A stretch of DNA of 64,000 nucleotides from Motilibacter rhizosphaerae. Lineage in GTDB: Bacteria; Actinomycetota; Actinomycetes; Motilibacterales; Motilibacteraceae. Position 1 is the stretch's first letter, and the number at the start of each line of letters is the position of its first letter. Position numbers and translations under genes: made by a program. Below the pieces are notes generated by a model. It did no database searches. It was not told the origin of the DNA and saw only the letters and a program-made list of their open reading frames with translations. Below are positions 8,942-17,948 of the stretch, piece by piece. The stretch lies in the NCBI RefSeq assembly GCF_004216915.1, contig NZ_SGXD01000001.1:496001-560000 (forward strand), in the 5' to 3' direction.

Positions 8942-9916
8942 GTGGACGACGTGCGCGACGTGATCATCATCGGGTCGGGCCCGGCCGGCTACACGGCGGC
9001 CGTCTACGCCGCCCGCGCCGGGCTGCGGCCGCTCGTGCTCGAGGGGTCGGTGACCCAGGGCGGCGCGCTGATGAACACCACCGAGGTCGAGAACTTCCCC
9101 GGGTGGCCCGAGGGGATCATGGGCCCCGACCTCATGGACAAGCTGCGCGCCCAGGCGGAGCGCTTCGGCGCCGAGCTGCTGACCGACGACGCGACGGAGG
9201 TCGAGCTGACCGGTGCCGTCAAGAGCGTCACCGACGGCGACGGCACCGTGCACCGCGCGAAGGCCGTCATCCTGGCCACCGGCTCCGGCTACCGCGAGCT
9301 CGGGCTGCCCGACGAGAAGCGGCTCTCCGGCCGCGGCGTCTCCTGGTGCGCGACCTGCGACGGCTTCTTCTTCAAGGAGCAGGACATCGTCGTGGTCGGC
9401 GGCGGGGACTCCGCGATCGAGGAGGCGACCTTCCTCACCCGGTTCGCCCGCAGCGTGACCCTGGTGCACCGCCGCGACAGCCTGCGCGCGAGCAAGATCA
9501 TGCAGGAGCGCGCCTTCTCCAACCCGAAGATCCGCTTCGCCTGGCACTCGGAGGTCAGCGCCGTCCTCGGCGACGACAAGGTGACCGGGGTGCGGCTGCG
9601 CGACGTGCGCGACGGCAGCGAGAGCGAGCTCCCCGTGACCGGCGTCTTCGTCGCGATCGGCCACCTCCCGCGCAGCGAGCTGCTGCACGGCCAGGTCCAC
9701 CTCGACGAGAGCGGCTACGTCCTCGTCGAGGGCCGTTCGACGCACACCAACCTGCCCGGCGTCTTCGCCTGCGGCGACCTCGTGGACCACACCTACCGCC
9801 AGGCCGTGACGGCTGCGGGCAGCGGGTGCGCAGCGGCGCTCGACGCCGAGCGCTACCTCACCTCGCTGGAGGACGCCGTGCTCACCGGCGACGCCGTCCA
9901 GGCCGCCGTCGTCTGA
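8942..9916 (+). CDS. trxB: Thioredoxin-disulfide reductase
   Basis: NADPH-dependent FAD flavoprotein of 324 aa that reduces thioredoxin. The FAD-binding GSGPAGY motif is at the N-terminus, the redox pair is CATC (Cys136 and Cys139), the NADPH-binding motif is [10 protein letters not shown], and the C-terminal FAD motif is [13 protein letters not shown] at 8942 is chosen because GGAGG (8929-8933) stands 8 nt before it; GTG codons at 8927 and 8951 are alternatives. It is followed closely by trxA, giving a complete thioredoxin system next to a SigM locus. Confidence 0.95.
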   Translation: MDDVRDVIIIGSGPAGYTAAVYAARAGLRPLVLEGSVTQGGALMNTTEVENFPGWPEGIMGPDLMDKLRAQAERFGAELLTDDATEVELTGAVKSVTDGDGTVHRAKAVILATGSGYRELGLPDEKRLSGRGVSWCATCDGFFFKEQDIVVVGGGDSAIEEATFLTRFARSVTLVHRRDSLRASKIMQERAFSNPKIRFAWHSEVSAVLGDDKVTGVRLRDVRDGSESELPVTGVFVAIGHLPRSELLHGQVHLDESGYVLVEGRSTHTNLPGVFACGDLVDHTYRQAVTAAGSGCAAALDAERYLTSLEDAVLTGDAVQAAVV

Positions 9917-9993
9917 CCGCTCCACCCCGCAGACCCCTCTGACCCCCGTCCCGGGCGCACGCCCGGGGCACCATCCCCTTGGGAGGAACGCTC

Positions 9994-10311
9994 ATGAGCA
10001 AGTCCGTCACCGACGCGACCTTCGCGTCCGAGGTGCTCGCCAGCGACAAGCCGGTCCTGGTGGACTTCTGGGCCGAGTGGTGCGGCCCGTGCCGCCAGGT
10101 CGCGCCCATCCTCGAGGAGATCGCCTCGGAGCACGGCGACAAGCTCGAGGTCGTCAAGCTCAACATCGACGAGAACCCCGCGACCGCCGCGCAGTACGGC
10201 GTGGTCTCGATCCCGACGATGAACGTCTACCGCGGCGGCGAGGTCGTCAAGACGATCGTCGGCGCCAAGCCGAAGCGCGCCCTGCTCAAGGACCTCGAGG
10301 GTGTCATCTAG
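9994..10311 (+). CDS. trxA: Thioredoxin
   Basis: Cytoplasmic disulphide reductant of 105 aa. It has the canonical active site WCGPC (Cys30 and Cys33), preceded by VDFWAEW, and the cis-proline segment [14 protein letters not shown]. The start is ATG 9994, with GGGAGGAA five nucleotides upstream. It lies 77 bp after trxB and is closed by a strong hairpin terminator. Confidence 0.96.
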   Translation: MSKSVTDATFASEVLASDKPVLVDFWAEWCGPCRQVAPILEEIASEHGDKLEVVKLNIDENPATAAQYGVVSIPTMNVYRGGEVVKTIVGAKPKRALLKDLEGVI

Positions 10312-10330
10312 CTCACCCCCGAGCAGCGCG

Positions 10331-10364
10331 CGAGGGCCGTCCCGGGTGACCGGGGCGGCCCTCG
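10331..10364 (+). terminator. Terminator hairpin after trxA
   Basis: Arms CGAGGGCCG (10331-10339) and CGGCCCTCG (10356-10364) continue through one G-U pair into CCCGG/CCGGG around a GTGA tetraloop, giving a nearly uninterrupted 15-bp stem. No U-tract follows, as usual in such GC-rich genomes. Confidence 0.75.
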
Positions 10365-10431
10365 TCGTCTGCGGCGCGGGACGCGAGGAGCGGGGCTGCG
10401 CGCGGGTTACGATCGTCCGTCCCGCCGCCTT

Positions 10432-10466
10432 CCCAGTCCCTCCCGCCCAGTCCCTCCCGCCCAGTC
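10432..10466 (+). repeat. 14-bp tandem repeat before cwlM
   Basis: The unit CCCAGTCCCTCCCG occurs at 10432-10445 and 10446-10459 with a 7-bp partial third copy. It falls in the predicted 5' leader between a TACGAT -10-like box (10408-10413) and the GAGGAG ribosome binding site (10468-10473). Confidence 0.7.
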
Positions 10467-10480
10467 TGAGGAGCCCCTCC

Positions 10481-11635
10481 GTGGCCGAGTCCGCGCCCGA
10501 GCTGCTGCGCCGTGGGTCCACCGGGCCGGCGGTGGCCGAGGTGCGCCACAAGCTCGCGCTGCTCGGCCTGCTGGCTCCCGCTCCCGCGGCCGACAGCGTC
10601 GACGACCTCGCGTCGGCGGTCTTCGACGACGAGGTCGACCGGGCGGTGCGCAGCTTCCAGCAGCAGCGCGGCATGACCGGTGACGGCATCGTCGGCCCGC
10701 AGACCTACCGCGCGCTCGACGAGGCCCGCTGGCGGCTGGGGGAGCGCATCCTCCGCTTCGCGCCCGGGCACCCGCTGACCGGCGACGACGTGCTCGAGCT
10801 GCAGCGCCGGCTCACCGACATGGGCTTCGCGTGCGGGCGCGTCGACGGCATCCTCGGGCAGGAGACGGAGTCCGGGCTGCGCGAGTTCCAGCGCAACGTC
10901 GGTCTCGCCCCCGACGGGATGTGCGGGCCGCAGACGCTGAAGGCGCTCGAGCGGTTGCGCCGCACCGTCGTGGGTGGCCGCTCCGACGCGCTGCGCGAGG
11001 AGGTGCACATCGCCCGCCGCGGCCCGCGCCTCGCCGGGAAGGTCGTCGTCATCGACCCCGGCCACGGCGGGCGGGACACGGGCGTCAGCGCGTGGGGCCT
11101 GACCGAGGCCCAGGTCGTCGAGGACCTGGCCTCCCGCGTCGAGGGCCGCCTCGTGGCGACCGGGGTGCAGGCCTACCTCACCCGCCGCCCCGGCATGGAG
11201 CTCGACGACCGCGACCGCGCCGACTGGGCCAACGGCCTCCAGGCCGACCTGCTCGTCTCGCTCCACGTCGACGGCTCCGCGAGCCCGGGCGCCGAGGGCG
11301 TCGCGACCTACTTCTACGGCAGCGGGCTCGGCTCCTCCGGCGTCGGCGAGCGCTTCGCGAGCCTCGTGCAGCGCGAGATCGTGGCGCGTACGGACCTGCT
11401 CGACTGCCGCGTGCACGCGAAGACCTGGGACCTGCTGCGCTGGACCCGCATGCCGGCGGTGCGCATCGAGGTCGGCTACCTCACCTCGCCGCACGACGCC
11501 GCGCGCCTCGGCGACGCGGCGTTCCGCGATGCGGTGGCGGAGGCCGTCGTCGTCTCCATCCAGCGGCTCTACCTCGCCGCCGACGAGGACGCCGTGACGG
11601 GCGCCCTGCGCCTGGACGCGCTCGCCCTGCGCTGA
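10481..11635 (+). CDS. cwlM: Peptidoglycan-binding N-acetylmuramoyl-L-alanine amidase homologue, CwlM-like
   Basis: A protein of 384 aa with two peptidoglycan-binding-1 repeats (about residues 10-80 and 90-165; FDDEVDRAVRSFQQQRGMTGDG and QETESGLREFQRNVGLAPDG) followed by an amidase_3 domain from VVIDPGHGGRDTG. Residues expected to bind zinc and catalyse are present: His in PGHGG, Glu in LTEAQ, His in SLHVDG and Glu in RIEVGYL. No signal peptide is seen. In mycobacteria CwlM is a cytoplasmic PknB substrate that activates MurA and binds FhaA, and the same location beside trxA supports orthology. Whether it hydrolyses peptidoglycan or is purely regulatory here is open. GTG 10481 has GAGGAG 7 nt upstream. 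Confidence 0.88.
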   Translation: MAESAPELLRRGSTGPAVAEVRHKLALLGLLAPAPAADSVDDLASAVFDDEVDRAVRSFQQQRGMTGDGIVGPQTYRALDEARWRLGERILRFAPGHPLTGDDVLELQRRLTDMGFACGRVDGILGQETESGLREFQRNVGLAPDGMCGPQTLKALERLRRTVVGGRSDALREEVHIARRGPRLAGKVVVIDPGHGGRDTGVSAWGLTEAQVVEDLASRVEGRLVATGVQAYLTRRPGMELDDRDRADWANGLQADLLVSLHVDGSASPGAEGVATYFYGSGLGSSGVGERFASLVQREIVARTDLLDCRVHAKTWDLLRWTRMPAVRIEVGYLTSPHDAARLGDAAFRDAVAEAVVVSIQRLYLAADEDAVTGALRLDALALR

Positions 11636-11639
11636 GCCC

Positions 11640-12290
11640 CTAGGGCCAGGCGGGCCGGGGCACCAGGTCCTGGCCGCCCATCGACCCGAGCAGCCGCTCG
11701 AGCGCGCCCTCCACGTCGTCACGCCAGGAGACGACGTTGCGCATCTCGAGCCGGAGCCGCGGGTAGCGCAGGTGCGGCCGCACGGTCTTGAAGCCCACCG
11801 CCAGCAGGAAGTCCGCGGGGATGAGGCAGCCCGGCTCGAGCCCGCGGCTGCGCGGCGGCCGCTCCGCACGCGCGTCGCCGAAGGCCTCCACCGCCCGCAC
11901 GCCCCGCCGTTGCAGGTCCTTGACGACGCCCTGGACGATGACGCGCCCGAGGCCGGCCCCCTCGAACTCCGGCAGCACGGACAGCGCGGCGAGCAGCACG
12001 GCGTCGTCGGACACCGGCGAGGTGGGGAACGCGCCGGCGCGCCCGAGGAGGGCGGGCGGCGCGTACAGCGCGTAGCCCACGGCGACCCCGTCGACGTAGA
12101 GGACCTTCCCGCAGGATCCCCACTCCAGCAGGGTCGCGGACACCCACGACTCCTTGCGCTGGGCGCTGCTCCCGTCCTCGCCGGCCCGGCGCCCGGCCAG
12201 CGGGTCGAGCTCCCAGAACACGCACTCGCGACAGGCCGGTGGCAGGTCGTCGAGGTTGTCCAGGGTGATGCTCAGCAGCCGTCGGGACAC
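11640..12290 (-). CDS. GNAT family N-acetyltransferase
   Basis: A protein of 216 aa with a GNAT acetyl-CoA-binding core: beta strand ALSVLPEFEGAGLGR is the A motif (Q/R-x-x-G-x-G/A-like EGAGLGR), preceded by YVDGVAVGYALYAPP. The N-terminus carries two cysteines in PPACRECVFWE. Position between cwlM and parB matches the Rv3916c-type conserved gene. Substrate unknown. The GTG start is at 12290. It converges on cwlM with only 4 bp between the stops. Confidence 0.8.
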   Translation of the reverse strand: MSRRLLSITLDNLDDLPPACRECVFWELDPLAGRRAGEDGSSAQRKESWVSATLLEWGSCGKVLYVDGVAVGYALYAPPALLGRAGAFPTSPVSDDAVLLAALSVLPEFEGAGLGRVIVQGVVKDLQRRGVRAVEAFGDARAERPPRSRGLEPGCLIPADFLLAVGFKTVRPHLRYPRLRLEMRNVVSWRDDVEGALERLLGSMGGQDLVPRPAWP

Positions 12291-12375
12291 GCGCGCTCCG
12301 GGAGGTGGGGGGAGGCCTTCCGCTCCGCACGGTAGTCCGCCGCGGCACGGTCCGCCACGACCAGCCGGAGGGCCG

Positions 12376-13563
12376 TCAGCCCGTCGCCGCGTCGCCCGGC
12401 TCGAGCAGCCCGAGGATGCGCTCGAGGTCGTCGATGCTGGCGAACTCCATGACGATCTTGCCCTTCCGGCGCCCGAGGTCGACCTTCACCCGCGTCTCGA
12501 AGCGGTCGGAGAGGCGCTCGGAGATCTCGGAGAGGCGCGGCGAGGTGGGGACGGGCACCCGCGCGCGGCGCGCGCCCTGCTCCGGCTCCGCCGAGCGCGC
12601 CTCGACGGCGACGATCTCCTCGACGGCGCGCACGGAGAGCCCCTCGGCGACGATGCGCTGGGCGAGCCGCTCCTGCTCCGCGGGGTCGGGGAGGCCGAGC
12701 AGCGCGCGGGCGTGTCCGGCGCTGAGCACGCCGGCCGCGAGCCGGCGCTGCACGAGCGCCGGCAGCTTGAGCAGGCGCAGCGTGTTGCTGATCTGCGGGC
12801 GCGACCGGCCCAGCCGCTGGGAGAGCTCCTCGTGGGTGCAGGCGAAGTCCTGGAGGAGCTGGTCGTACGCCGCCGCCTCCTCGAGCGGGTTGAGCTGGCT
12901 GCGGTGCAGGTTCTCGAGCAGCGCGTCGCGGAGCAGGTCCTCGTCGGCCGTCGTGCGCACGATCGCCGGGATGCTGGTGAGCCCCGCGCGCTGCGACGCG
13001 CGCCAGCGCCGCTCCCCCATGACCAGCTCGTACGCCTCCGGCCCCGTCCGCCGGACGACCACCGGCTGGAGCAGGCCGACCGTGCGGATGGAGACCGCGA
13101 GCTCCTCGAGGGCGTCCTCGTCGAAGACCTGCCGCGGCTGGCGCGGGTTGACGGCGATGCGCTCGACCGGCACCTCGGTGAAGTACGCCGGTGACCCCGC
13201 CGCCCCGTCGTCAGGAGCCGCGGTGGCGGGCGGGAGCGCCTCGACCGGGGCGTCCGACGCCGCCGTGGAGGTCGTGGGCGTGCCTGCAGGCGCGGTGTCC
13301 GCAGGCGCGGTGTCCCCAGCCGTGGTGTCCCCAGGCGCGGAGTCCCCAGCCGTGGTGTCCTCCGCCCGGCTGCCCTCACCCGCGACCGGTGGTGCCACCT
13401 GCTCGACGGCCGTGGCCTCCACCTGCCCCTGCTGGGGTGCCGTACCCGACGAGCCCTGCTCGGGCTGGCTCTGCCGTGCGTCCTGCTCGTGGGCCTGCCG
13501 AGCGGCCGCCGAGGGGATCAGGGCCCCCAGCCCCCGGCCGAGTCCGCGGGGTCGGTCGCTCAT
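12376..13563 (-). CDS. parB: Chromosome partitioning protein ParB
   Basis: A protein of 395 aa that binds parS and spreads to build the centromere complex. Order: an N-terminal [12 protein letters not shown] motif (ParA-activating type), a low-complexity acidic Thr/Ala/Pro linker (about residues 20-125), the CTPase/ParB core with [18 protein letters not shown] and GERRWRA, the helix-turn-helix [20 protein letters not shown], and a C-terminal dimerisation region. ATG 13563 overlaps the parA TGA by 4 bp. The linker is coded by 15-bp tandem repeats. Two parS-like sites lie within 1.6 kb upstream. Confidence 0.95.
   Translation of the reverse strand: MSDRPRGLGRGLGALIPSAAARQAHEQDARQSQPEQGSSGTAPQQGQVEATAVEQVAPPVAGEGSRAEDTTAGDSAPGDTTAGDTAPADTAPAGTPTTSTAASDAPVEALPPATAAPDDGAAGSPAYFTEVPVERIAVNPRQPRQVFDEDALEELAVSIRTVGLLQPVVVRRTGPEAYELVMGERRWRASQRAGLTSIPAIVRTTADEDLLRDALLENLHRSQLNPLEEAAAYDQLLQDFACTHEELSQRLGRSRPQISNTLRLLKLPALVQRRLAAGVLSAGHARALLGLPDPAEQERLAQRIVAEGLSVRAVEEIVAVEARSAEPEQGARRARVPVPTSPRLSEISERLSDRFETRVKVDLGRRKGKIVMEFASIDDLERILGLLEPGDAATG
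13286..13360. repeat. Five 15-bp tandem units inside parB
   Basis: Units begin at 13286, 13301, 13316, 13331 and 13346. The first two are identical (GCAGGCGCGGTGTCC) and the others differ by a few bases. They encode five-residue repeats of the type G-D-T/S-A-P/T in the linker between the ParA-contact tail and the DNA-binding core. Confidence 0.85.
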
Positions 13564-14531
13564 CGGGCTGCCTCCTGCGTCGTCGCCGTCTGCCGCACGA
13601 GTTCGCGGGCCGCCTCCCGGTACGCCAGCGCCCCGCTGGACGAGGGGTCGTACGTCACGACCGTCTGGCCGTAGCTCGGGGCCTCCGAGACGCGGACCGA
13701 GCGCGGGATCACCGTCCGGAGCACGCGCTCCGAGAAGTGCGCCCGCACGTCCTCGGCGACCTGCTGCGCCAGCCGGGTCCGCCCGTCGTACATCGTGAGC
13801 AGGATCGTGCTGACGTGCAGCCGTTCGTTGAGGTTCTGCTGGACGAGCTCGACGAGCTGGAGGAGCTGCTGCAGCCCCTCCAGCGCGTAGTACTCGCACT
13901 GGATGGGGATGAGCACCTCGCTGGCCGCCGTCATCGCGTTGACCGTGAGCAGGCCGAGGCTCGGTGGGCAGTCGATGAGGACCACGTCGTAGCCCTCGGC
14001 CGAACTGGCGAGGTAGGTCTCGAGCGCCTTGCGCAGCCGGAACTCCCGCGCGACGAGCGGCACGAGCTCGATCTCGGCACCAGCGAGGTCGATCGTCGCC
14101 GGAGCGCAGTCGAGGCCGGGCAGGTCGGGGCACGCGACCACGGCCTTGCCCAGCGGCAGCCCCTCGATGAGGACCTGGTAGACGTCCTCCACGCCCCGGT
14201 GGTGCTCGATGCCGAGGGCGGTGGACGCGTTGCCCTGCGGGTCGAGGTCGAGGACGAGCACGCGCTTGCCCTCGGACACCAGGGCAGCGGCGAGGTTCAC
14301 GGTCGAGGTGGTCTTCCCGACCCCGCCCTTCTGGTTCGCCACCGTCAGCACGCGCGGCACCCGGGGCGACGTTCCACGTGGAACACCGTGCGCTGGGACG
14401 ATCGGTGACGGCTGCTCAAGGGCAGTGGGAGCGTCGAGCGGAGCATCGGCCTCGGCCTGACTCCCGTGCACCTGCGGCCACCCCAGCCCGCGCGGCGCGG
14501 CAGCGCTGTCCGGCCACCCCACGCCCGTCAC
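13560..14531 (-). CDS. parA: Chromosome partitioning ATPase ParA
   Basis: A protein of 323 aa. After a ~58-residue Pro/Ala-rich tail it has the deviant Walker A motif KGGVGKTT, the Walker A' motif [12 protein letters not shown] and Walker [13 protein letters not shown]. It is the motor partner of ParB and presumably moves origins after replication. The GTG start at 14531 overlaps the rsmG stop (GTGA), and the stop overlaps parB, so rsmG-parA-parB are translationally coupled. A parS-like palindrome is embedded in its first codons. Confidence 0.95.
   Translation of the reverse strand: MTGVGWPDSAAAPRGLGWPQVHGSQAEADAPLDAPTALEQPSPIVPAHGVPRGTSPRVPRVLTVANQKGGVGKTTSTVNLAAALVSEGKRVLVLDLDPQGNASTALGIEHHRGVEDVYQVLIEGLPLGKAVVACPDLPGLDCAPATIDLAGAEIELVPLVAREFRLRKALETYLASSAEGYDVVLIDCPPSLGLLTVNAMTAASEVLIPIQCEYYALEGLQQLLQLVELVQQNLNERLHVSTILLTMYDGRTRLAQQVAEDVRAHFSERVLRTVIPRSVRVSEAPSYGQTVVTYDPSSSGALAYREAARELVRQTATTQEAAR
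14371..14384. promoter_or_regulatory. parS-like palindrome in the parA coding region
   Basis: The perfect 14-bp palindrome GTTCCACGTGGAAC differs from the consensus GTTTCACGTGAAAC by one symmetrical base pair, a common actinobacterial variant. It lies inside the N-terminal tail codons of parA, 0.8 kb upstream of parB. Confidence 0.85.
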
Positions 14532-15163
14532 CGCTTCCTCCTCGTCCCGTACCGCGCTTCGATGACCGTCGTGGGGGACTCAGGCTCCCCGCACGTCACC
14601 ACCTGCCAGCTGGTGAAGCCTAGGTGACGCAGACCCTTCGCCGAGCTGCGCAGCTCCTCCGCGGCAGAGGCTCCCTTGACGGCGAGCATGCGGCCCTCGT
14701 CGCGCAGCAGCGGTCCGCACCAGCCGGCGAGCTTGCCCAGCGGCGCCACCGCGCGGGAGGTCACGACGTCCCCCTGCACCTTCGCCTCCTCGGCTCGAGC
14801 GCGGAGCACCTGCACGCGGTCGCCCAGACCGAGGTCGGCGACGACCTCCTCGAGGAACGTCGCCCGGCGCAGCAGCGGCTCGAGGAGCACGACCTGCACG
14901 GTGGGCAGGGCGAGGGCGACCGGGATGCCGGGTAGTCCTGCACCAGACCCGACGTCGAGGACCCGCTCACCGTCGACCAGCAGCTCGGCGAGGTTGGCGC
15001 AGTTGAGGACGTGACGGTCCCAGAGGCGCTCCCGCTCACGCGGACCGATCAGGCCGCGCTCGACTCCGGCCCCGTCGAGCCAGGCGACGTAGCGCTCCGC
15101 AAGCGGATAGCGCTCGCCGAACACGGCTTCCGCACGTGTTCCACGTGGAACAGCGGACTCCAC
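14528..15163 (-). CDS. rsmG: 16S rRNA (guanine527-N7)-methyltransferase RsmG
   Basis: A SAM-dependent methyltransferase of 211 aa, also called GidB. The SAM-binding glycine-rich segment is VLDVGSGAGLPGIPVA, followed by VVLLEPLLRRATFLEEV and the TSRAVAPLGKL motif typical of RsmG. Gene order jag-rsmG-parA is the conserved one. The GTG start at 15163 shares a base with the TAG of jag (TAGTG), and its N-terminal codons contain the second parS-like palindrome. Confidence 0.94.
   Translation of the reverse strand: MESAVPRGTRAEAVFGERYPLAERYVAWLDGAGVERGLIGPRERERLWDRHVLNCANLAELLVDGERVLDVGSGAGLPGIPVALALPTVQVVLLEPLLRRATFLEEVVADLGLGDRVQVLRARAEEAKVQGDVVTSRAVAPLGKLAGWCGPLLRDEGRMLAVKGASAAEELRSSAKGLRHLGFTSWQVVTCGEPESPTTVIEARYGTRRKR
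15137..15152. promoter_or_regulatory. parS-like palindrome in the rsmG coding region
   Basis: The perfect 16-bp palindrome TGTTCCACGTGGAACA shares its 14-bp core with the site in parA, 766 bp away. It falls within codons 4-9 of rsmG. Confidence 0.88.
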
Positions 15164-15708
15164 TACGGGAGGACGACCACGCGCCGCGCCGGCTCGACGC
15201 CCTCGGACTCCGAGCGGAGCCCCGCCTCCGCCACGGCGTCGTGGACGATCTTGCGCTCGAACGCGGACATCGGGGAGAGGACGACGCGCTCGCCGCTGGA
15301 CTTGGCCCGCTCGGCGGCGTCGCGGCCGACCTCGGTCAGCTCGGTGCGCCGGCGCGCACGGTAGCCGCCGACGTCGAGCATGAGGCGGCTGCGCTCGCCG
15401 GTGCTCGTCTGCACGGCGAGCCGCGTCAGCTCCTGGAGCGCCTCGAGCACCTTGCCGCCCGGGCCCACGAGGTCATCGAGGTCCTCGCCCACGACGGCGA
15501 CCGACGCCCTGTCGCCCTCGACGTCCAGGTCGATGTCCCCGTCGAGGTCGGCGATGTCGAGGAGGCCCTCGAGGTAGTCGGCCGCCGCGTCGCCCTCCTG
15601 CTCGAGGCGCTGCACCAGGGGGGGCCGTCCGCTCGTGCCCGCGGGTGCCTCGGGTGCGCCCTCCTCGACGTCGCTCTGCTCGGCGGCCGCGCTGCTGGTC
15701 TCGGTCAT
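15163..15708 (-). CDS. jag: Jag/KhpB family RNA-binding protein (KH and R3H domains)
   Basis: A 181-aa protein. After an acidic N-terminus it has a KH domain centred on VVGEDLDDLVGPGGKVLEALQ and an R3H domain containing RTELTEVGRDAAERA and SPMSAFERKIVHDAV. KhpB-type proteins bind RNA and affect cell elongation in other bacteria. It lies directly downstream of yidC (52-bp gap) in the conserved rpmH-rnpA-yidD-yidC-jag-rsmG order. Confidence 0.93.
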   Translation of the reverse strand: MTETSSAAAEQSDVEEGAPEAPAGTSGRPPLVQRLEQEGDAAADYLEGLLDIADLDGDIDLDVEGDRASVAVVGEDLDDLVGPGGKVLEALQELTRLAVQTSTGERSRLMLDVGGYRARRRTELTEVGRDAAERAKSSGERVVLSPMSAFERKIVHDAVAEAGLRSESEGVEPARRVVVLP

Positions 15709-15760
15709 GCTGCTCTCCGGGAGTACGGGGTGGTCGAGTCAGGCGGAGTTCGGGGGCCGC

Positions 15761-16687
15761 TCAGCGCGGGCGCTTGGTCTTCCGCTTGGGCTGCTGGCGC
15801 TGGCGCGGGGGCTGCTTCACCAGCGCGTCCCCGGTGGGGTCGACCGCGGGCGTCGGCGCAGGGGCGGGCGTGCCGTGGGCCGCGGCCTTGCGGGCGCGCC
15901 GCTCCTCGAGGGCGATCGCCGCGGGAGAACCGGGCGTCGGGTTGAACGTGATGACGTAGAACTGCTGGCCCATCGACCACAGGTTGGTGGTGAGCCAGTA
16001 GATGAGCACGCCGATGGGGAAGTTCACGCCCGAGACCGCGAAGACCAGCGGGAACACGTAGAGCAGCAGCTTCTGCTGCTGGGCGAACTGGCTGTTGCCG
16101 GCGCTGGGCGGCATGTTCTTCGTCATGACCTGGCGCTGGGTCGTGAACGACGTCAGCGACATCAGGACGATGAGGATGATCGTGACGGCCTTCGCGGCGC
16201 CCGAGTCCGTGCGCAGGAAGGTGTCGGAGATGTGCGCTCCGAAGAGCGCCGCGTCGTTGGCCGGCTGCATGAGGTCGTGCGGGAAGCCGGGCGGGGCCTT
16301 GTGGTTGTGCGCGACCCCGTTGAGCACGCGGAACAACGAGAAGAAGATCGGCGCCTGGAGCAGGATCGGCATGCAGCTCGCGAACGGGTTGGTGCCCGTG
16401 CGCTTGTAGAGCTCCATGAGCTCCTTGCTCTGCCGCTCCCGGTCGTTCTTGTACTTCTCCTGGATCTTCTTGATCTCGGGCTGGAGAAGCTGCAGCCCGC
16501 GCTGCGCCTTGATCTGCCGGATGAAGAGCGGCGTGATGATCACGCGGATGACGACCACGAGCCCGACGATGGACAGCGCCCACGTGATGCCGCCGTCCTT
16601 GGGGAGCCCGATGCCGGTCAGCAGCGTGTGCCAGGCGACCAGGATCTTCGAGACGACGTACTCGAGCGGCGCGAGGATCTGGCCCAC
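15761..16687 (-). CDS. yidC: Membrane protein insertase YidC
   Basis: A 308-aa insertase for inner-membrane proteins. It has the conserved core: an N-terminal hydrophobic segment, a second helix (WALSIVGLVVVIRVIITPLF) followed by the cytoplasmic coiled hairpin IRQIKAQRGLQLLQPEIKKIQEKYK, then ASCMPILLQAPIFFSLFRVL and three more helices, and a basic tail rich in Lys, Arg and Pro. The long periplasmic P1 domain of enterobacterial YidC is absent, as is normal for Gram-positives. The ribosome binding site AGGAG overlaps the stop region of yidD. Confidence 0.95.
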   Translation of the reverse strand: MGQILAPLEYVVSKILVAWHTLLTGIGLPKDGGITWALSIVGLVVVIRVIITPLFIRQIKAQRGLQLLQPEIKKIQEKYKNDRERQSKELMELYKRTGTNPFASCMPILLQAPIFFSLFRVLNGVAHNHKAPPGFPHDLMQPANDAALFGAHISDTFLRTDSGAAKAVTIILIVLMSLTSFTTQRQVMTKNMPPSAGNSQFAQQQKLLLYVFPLVFAVSGVNFPIGVLIYWLTTNLWSMGQQFYVITFNPTPGSPAAIALEERRARKAAAHGTPAPAPTPAVDPTGDALVKQPPRQRQQPKRKTKRPR

Positions 16688-16699
16688 GTCTGGGGTCTC

Positions 16700-17011
16700 C
16701 TAGGCGGGTCGGCGGGACTCTGCAACGGACTCTGCGGGCTCTGCGACGTGCTCTGCACCGGACCCGGCGCTGGGTCGGGGGCTGCGCTGCGCGCTCCGGG
16801 GAGGTGGGACGGGGTCGTACCCACCCGGGGTGAACGGGTGGCACCGGAGCAGTCGCCAGGCAGCGTACGCCGTGCCGCGCAGGGCGCCGTGCACGGCGAT
16901 CGCCTCCCCAGCGTACGAGGAGCACGAGGGGTGGTAGCGGCACCTCGGCGGGCTCATCGGCGAGATCCAGCGGGAGTAGCCGCGCAGCAGCGCCAGCAGC
17001 AGCCGGCTCAC
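16700..17011 (-). CDS. yidD: Membrane protein insertion efficiency factor YidD
   Basis: A small 103-aa protein with the family signature [25 protein letters not shown], including three cysteines, then [29 protein letters not shown]. The C-terminal tail is low-complexity. It assists YidC-dependent insertion. GTG 17011 overlaps the rnpA stop by 4 bp; longer in-frame extensions upstream are rnpA shadow and were not used. Confidence 0.93.
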   Translation of the reverse strand: MSRLLLALLRGYSRWISPMSPPRCRYHPSCSSYAGEAIAVHGALRGTAYAAWRLLRCHPFTPGGYDPVPPPRSAQRSPRPSAGSGAEHVAEPAESVAESRRPA

Positions 17012-17409
17012 GGGACCCCCGCTCCGCGCGGGACCGAGGCGCGGCGCAGGGCCGCTCCGGCAGCTGCGTCGAGCTGCGCGCCGAGCTCGTCCCACCCCGC
17101 GCCAGCAGCGGGCGGCAGGGCGCGGACCACGAGGCTGGCGCCCGGCGGCCAACCGGGCAGGCGCTGGCGCGAGAGCTCCCGCAGCCGGCGCCTGACGAGG
17201 TTGCGGACGACCGCGCCGCCGACCGCCTTGGGGACGGCGAAGCCCACGCGCACCGGTGGGAGCGGGGACGGGGCGTCCGCCGGCTCCGCCGGCAGGAGAC
17301 GGGCGTGCACGACGAGCGCCGGCGCAGCACCCCGGCCGCGCCCGGGCCCGCGCCGCATCACGTCGCTGAAGTCGGACGGGCGGCGCAGCCGGGCGTCCGG
17401 CGGCAGCAC
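17008..17409 (-). CDS. rnpA: Ribonuclease P protein component
   Basis: A basic 133-aa protein cofactor of RNase P for tRNA 5' processing. The N-terminus has [15 protein letters not shown] (family R-L-x-x-x-x-F pattern), and the RNA-binding signature appears as [14 protein letters not shown], preceded by [11 protein letters not shown]. It starts 16 bp after rpmH in the usual rpmH-rnpA operon. Confidence 0.94.
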   Translation of the reverse strand: MLPPDARLRRPSDFSDVMRRGPGRGRGAAPALVVHARLLPAEPADAPSPLPPVRVGFAVPKAVGGAVVRNLVRRRLRELSRQRLPGWPPGASLVVRALPPAAGAGWDELGAQLDAAAGAALRRASVPRGAGVP

Positions 17410-17425
17410 GGGCAGGGGCCCGTCG

Positions 17426-17563
17426 TCAGGCGGAGAGCTCCTGGCGGCCCTTGCGGCGGCGGTTGGAGAGGATGGCGCGGCCGGCGCGGGTGGCCATGCG
17501 GACGCGGAACCCGTGGGTCTTGCTGCGGCGCCGGTTGTTCGGCTGGAAGGTGCGCTTGCTCAC
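17426..17563 (-). CDS. rpmH: 50S ribosomal protein L34
   Basis: A protein of 45 aa with the near-invariant L34 sequence: [19 protein letters not shown] at the start and [11 protein letters not shown] at the end. The start is GTG 17563. First gene of the leftward rpmH-rnpA-yidD-yidC-jag-rsmG-parA-parB transcription unit, reading away from the origin. Confidence 0.97.
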   Translation of the reverse strand: MSKRTFQPNNRRRSKTHGFRVRMATRAGRAILSNRRRKGRQELSA

Positions 17564-17679
17564 GGGGGTGCTCCTGCTGCGTCGGTCGTTCCAGGGGAGA
17601 GCGGGGCCGACTGGCTGCCGACCCGGTGGCACTGGGCACACGCGGGCACGACTGACCGGACGAGCTGCTCGACCGGCCA

Positions 17680-17709
17680 ACGGTACGCGGCGCCGGCTCC
17701 CCGGGTCAA
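17680..17709 (-). promoter_or_regulatory. Predicted rpmH operon promoter
   Basis: On the minus strand TTGACC (17704-17709) and TACCGT (17680-17685) are separated by 18 bp. Transcription would begin near 17673, giving a leader of about 110 nt before rpmH. Confidence 0.6.
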
Positions 17710-17756
17710 ACGCGCGGGTGGCCCGGCGGGGGTCTCCGCGGGGCCGGTCACCGCGG

Positions 17757-17789
17757 GTGTCCACAGGCGTCGTCCACAGGTGTGGGGAA
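17757..17789. other. DnaA-box-like cluster, rpmH side of oriC
   Basis: Three 9-mers in 33 bp: GTGTCCACA (17757-17765) and TCGTCCACA (17770-17778), each one mismatch from the actinobacterial box TTGTCCACA, and TGTGGGGAA (17781-17789), whose reverse complement TTCCCCACA has two mismatches. Confidence 0.7.
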
Positions 17790-17948
17790 GCGGCCGGAGC
17801 CTCCGACGAGGGTCTTCACCCGAACGGGTCCCGGCGCCCGCCGGACCGGCTAGTCTCTCCCGGTCCGCCCCGGACCCCCGGCCGCGACACGCCGAGGACC
17901 CGCTCCGGACACCAGCCGCACCACCCCGCACAGGGCCGAGACCCGCTG

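Noticed and set aside
16700-17152. A longer YidD starting at 17152
   Set aside because: The extra 47 residues are rnpA read in another frame; the conserved YidD N-terminus begins at GTG 17011.
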